A stretch of 64,000 nt of DNA from Aureimonas sp. SA4125 (GTDB lineage Bacteria > Pseudomonadota > Alphaproteobacteria > Rhizobiales > Rhizobiaceae), in NCBI RefSeq assembly GCF_019973775.1, contig NZ_AP025032.1, positions 434,001-498,000 on the forward strand. The letters are read 5' to 3'. A program made the position numbers and the translations under genes. Each line of letters begins with the position of its first letter. Position 1 is the stretch's first letter. The notes beneath the pieces were generated by a model that had not been told where the DNA came from, did not search any database, and saw only the letters and a list, made by a program, of their open reading frames with translations. Of this stretch, positions 61,437-64,000 are shown one piece after another.

Positions 61437-61582
61437 GACCATATCAAGCCATTGTAATTGCTAATGTTTCCGGTGGCTGAGAATCCTCTCAGCGCTGTTT
61501 TTGCGCCTTGGGCCCAAACCTGTAGCCCAGAGGTGATGGCCGTTGCCGTCCCAAAGGGCTCCAAGCTCAAGGGATCCGGTCG

Positions 61583-63739
61583 TTGGCGACTCGGCATGAC
61601 GTGGCAAATCTCGAACGGCGCGGTCACACCTTCTACTGGCGTGCCCGCGTGCCGGCTCGCTTCCGGCAGGTGCAGCGGCAGGCCCGCCTGTCCTTCTCAC
61701 TCCGGTTGTCCGATCATCGCAAAGCGGCCTACATGGCGCGGTGGCTGAACATGCTGCTCGCCGACCTGACTGTGAGACCGACCGCCGCGATGACTACGAA
61801 AGACCAGCTCGACCAGCTCTTCCGCGCCGAGATCAAGCGGATGACAGATCACCTCGACGACATCGCCTTCGCTGTGCGGCGAAGCGGAGCGGTAGACGAC
61901 GTTCGCGAGATGGAGGCGGACATCGAGGTCGGCTGGGCCTATCGCTTGGTCCAGCTTTTCGGGACGACGCGCTTGCTGACCTTCGATGCGGATTGTGCTG
62001 GGCGGGGGCTGCTGCTGCGCCACGGCATTCCCGAGCCTCACATCGCGCCGATCGCCGAGACGTTCCGGGCCGAGCAGAAGCAGGCGCGCAGCAGCGTCTT
62101 CGATCGCGACGTGCGTCAGCAGATGGCCGATGTCGGCCTCGCCGATACGCTCGCCAATCGTGAGCGGGCAAAGATGGAGCTGTACCGCGCCAAGGCGGAT
62201 GCGCTCCTCAACGTCGCAGAGCGCTGGCCGATGATCGACCGTCGACAGAACGCGCTTGTTGCAACGACGCTGCCGGAAGAGGAGCGCGTCGGCTTAGAAT
62301 TTTTGTGTGCGCCCGACCCTGTGTCGGAGCTGCCGCCTTTCGCCGCCGTGCAGAATGCTATCATTGCCGAGCCCATTCTTCACGGTTTCAGCCCTGATGC
62401 TGCCGTCAATGGAGTCGAGCGGTCCGCCGACCCCATCGTTCCGCAGAAGGCCCCTGTCGCGTTTCCGGCGGAAATCATTTCCGCTGAACCAAGCGATCAT
62501 CAGGCCCTGGCGCCGACGGGCCGAGTTCTTTTCCTCAGCGGCTTTGAGAATTCGTGTGATGACCTTTGCAAAAACAACAAGGAAAACTGGGCACCAGACA
62601 CGGCCAGAGACGTTCGCGTGCTGGTGCGGGTGTTTCGGGACATTCTGGAGGAGCACGGCGTCGCGCATTCAGGTGATATCGGACAGGAGCATGTCGCCGC
62701 TCTTCGGCAGCATCTGAATCACATTCCCAGACGCTACGGACAAAGCGCGCGGCAGCGAGTCATGAAGCCCGCGGCATTGCGTGCGTTCGCCGCTGAGGAG
62801 GTTGCCCGCGCCGAGCGGCTCGGAAACGCAAGTCCTTCCGTCGGCTTATCGGCGGCAACGATCCGTAAGCATCTCGGCAACCTCGATACTTTCCTCAATC
62901 ATGTCCGTGCCAGCGGTTACTCAGTGGCCGACTGGTCGCTCAAGGGTCTCCGGCCCCGCAAGCCAAAAGCTGGCACGCTGCGCCTGAAGCAGGCGAAGCC
63001 TGCGCCTGAGACCGTGCGGCCGATCTTCGACCTGCCAGTGTTCACCGGCTGCCAGGATGCAACGCACCGAGAACTGCCCGGTGACGCCGTCTTCCATTCC
63101 GGCGTCTACTACCTGCCTATGCTCTTCACTTACCTCGGAGCCCGCCGCTTCGAATTGGCCGGGCTGAACACGGAGGACGTTTTGGATACGCCGCACGGTC
63201 CGGCCATCCACATCCGGGCAAACGATCTTCGCAACATCAAGAATGCCCAGTCTGATCGAACTCTTCCGATCCCGTCCGAAGTTCTGCGCCTCGGATTTCT
63301 CGATTACGTCGCGGCCATCCGCAAACTTGGCCACCGGCAGCTTTTTCCGGAGCTGTTTTCCCCGCTGCTGAAGACGAACGATCCCGGTGATCGATTCTAC
63401 AAGGACTTCGTCCCCCTGGTGAACGCGTCGCCGCAGTTTTCCGAAGACCTGTGGAAGCGTGCGATCCACGCCCTCCGCCACGGATTTGCCAACACCCTGA
63501 AACAGGCAGGCGTCGATTCGGCCGTCATCGACGACATTTCGGGCCGGCTCGGCAAATCTGAGACCGAGCTTCGCTACACGAATGTCGCGGGACTGCCCTT
63601 GATCAAGATCCACCTCGTCAAATACCCTTCCATCACTGGGCATCTCGAGCCCCGGCCTATCCAGCTCTTGCCGTGGGTGGCAAAGAAGGAGTTGCCGCCA
63701 TGGGCAGGCAAGAGGCAGGGAGATCGCTTTAGGAAATGA
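61583..63739 (+). CDS. Large tyrosine recombinase (site-specific integrase)
   Basis: This 718-aa protein starts with an N-terminal DUF6538-like segment (LERRGHTFYWRARVPARFRQ). A long variable middle, then a SAM-like core-binding region (about residues 335-450), precede the C-terminal catalytic domain. Catalytic residues are visible: Arg in LGARRFELAGL near 524, HALRHGFANTLKQAG (His-x-x-Arg type) near 634, and the nucleophile Tyr in ETELRYTNVAG near 667. The start is a TTG at 61583; no in-frame ATG precedes the conserved N-terminus. Codon and base use are less GC-biased than the neighbours. Position after tRNA-Gln marks an integrated element. Confidence 0.9.
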   Translation: MATRHDVANLERRGHTFYWRARVPARFRQVQRQARLSFSLRLSDHRKAAYMARWLNMLLADLTVRPTAAMTTKDQLDQLFRAEIKRMTDHLDDIAFAVRRSGAVDDVREMEADIEVGWAYRLVQLFGTTRLLTFDADCAGRGLLLRHGIPEPHIAPIAETFRAEQKQARSSVFDRDVRQQMADVGLADTLANRERAKMELYRAKADALLNVAERWPMIDRRQNALVATTLPEEERVGLEFLCAPDPVSELPPFAAVQNAIIAEPILHGFSPDAAVNGVERSADPIVPQKAPVAFPAEIISAEPSDHQALAPTGRVLFLSGFENSCDDLCKNNKENWAPDTARDVRVLVRVFRDILEEHGVAHSGDIGQEHVAALRQHLNHIPRRYGQSARQRVMKPAALRAFAAEEVARAERLGNASPSVGLSAATIRKHLGNLDTFLNHVRASGYSVADWSLKGLRPRKPKAGTLRLKQAKPAPETVRPIFDLPVFTGCQDATHRELPGDAVFHSGVYYLPMLFTYLGARRFELAGLNTEDVLDTPHGPAIHIRANDLRNIKNAQSDRTLPIPSEVLRLGFLDYVAAIRKLGHRQLFPELFSPLLKTNDPGDRFYKDFVPLVNASPQFSEDLWKRAIHALRHGFANTLKQAGVDSAVIDDISGRLGKSETELRYTNVAGLPLIKIHLVKYPSITGHLEPRPIQLLPWVAKKELPPWAGKRQGDRFRK

Positions 63740-64000
63740 TGAGCGTAACGACGAAACAATAGACGGCGCATGCAGATGGTAGCTATAATTGTGCGGCTGA
63801 CGATAGAATATGATCACCCGCAATTAAGTCGTTCGCTTCCTCAGTTAATTGAATTCTAAGCGCTTGCAAATTCCAACGCAGGCCGCGGCGCTCTTGCGTT
63901 TCACGGAAAGCCAGCATGACGACGCTGGAGCCTCGTGATTTTAAGCGCGGAGTTATCGTCTATTTCTTGCGGCGGTGCGGTCCCTGATCAGGCTCGATGG
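63740..64000. other. AT-richer terminal region after the integrase
   Basis: These 261 bp hold no frame I can support; a 23-codon frame at about 63916 lacks supporting features. The composition (for example TTAATTGAATTCTAAG near 63844) is clearly more AT-rich than the chromosome to the left, consistent with acquired DNA continuing past the window end. Confidence 0.5.

Noticed and set aside
63916..63987. A 23-codon frame (MTTLEPRDFKRG...) near the window end.
   Set aside because: It is too short, has no ribosome-binding site and no recognisable family. It may be chance.

Overview
The window is a GC-rich alphaproteobacterial chromosome segment. Gene families, dispersed palindromic repeats and codon use point to the order Hyphomicrobiales (Rhizobiales). 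A carotenoid cluster next to a form IC (red-type) RuBisCO operon fits an orange, facultatively autotrophic Aurantimonadaceae-like organism; that placement is an inference, since no rRNA is present.

Layout. (1) 1-5051: carotenoid and isoprenoid genes: crtI (partial) and crtB on +, crtE-crtZ on -, and type 2 IPP isomerase fni, enough for geranylgeranyl-PP, phytoene, desaturation and ring hydroxylation; the cyclase crtY is not in view. (2) 5056-16529: a Calvin-Benson-Bassham unit, cbbR divergent from cbbF-cbbP-cbbT-pgk-cbbA-cbbL-cbbS-cbbX-rpe. A TTAGTAA/TTACTAA inverted motif lies both at the cbbR/cbbF divergence and just before cbbL, suggesting two regulated promoters. (3) 16530-25051: bluB (lower ligand of vitamin B12), an IS5/IS427-type insertion sequence, an acyl-CoA dehydrogenase, a frameshifted GAF-GGDEF-EAL protein, a 3-hydroxyisobutyrate dehydrogenase (valine catabolism) and an Old-Yellow-type flavoenzyme. 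(4) 25052-28379: a copper P-type ATPase with a CueR/HmrR-type operator, bracketed by two copies of a short palindrome-ended repeat. (5) 28380-32128: ethanolamine ammonia-lyase eutBC and an ethanolamine permease, without microcompartment genes. (6) 32129-36676: a heptanucleotide tandem repeat, a 60-aa small protein, a TerC-family protein and a tripartite tricarboxylate transporter. (7) 36909-41018: a SitABCD-type Mn/Fe/Zn importer divergent from mntR, with a 13-bp inverted repeat between them. (8) 41170-50740: uronate/pectin catabolism: kdgK and a GntR regulator divergent from uxaC, a TRAP transporter, uxuB, kdgF, kduI and kduD. These feed uronates and 4-deoxy-5-keto-uronates towards 2-keto-3-deoxygluconate. 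(9) 50803-60906: a zinc deacylase-like protein, trhO, an SDR remnant, bacterial NHEJ genes ku-ligD, a DUF2235 hydrolase, a spermidine-synthase-like protein and a PIN-toxin/HTH-like pair. (10) 61363-64000: tRNA-Gln(CUG) followed by a large tyrosine recombinase, the likely left edge of an integrated element that runs out of the window.

No CRISPR array, rRNA or prophage structural module is visible. The most interesting signals are regulatory and mobile: the shared cbb operator motif, the repeat-bracketed copper ATPase, the insertion sequence in the bluB/acd gap, the non-classical PIN pair and the tRNA-Gln integration site.
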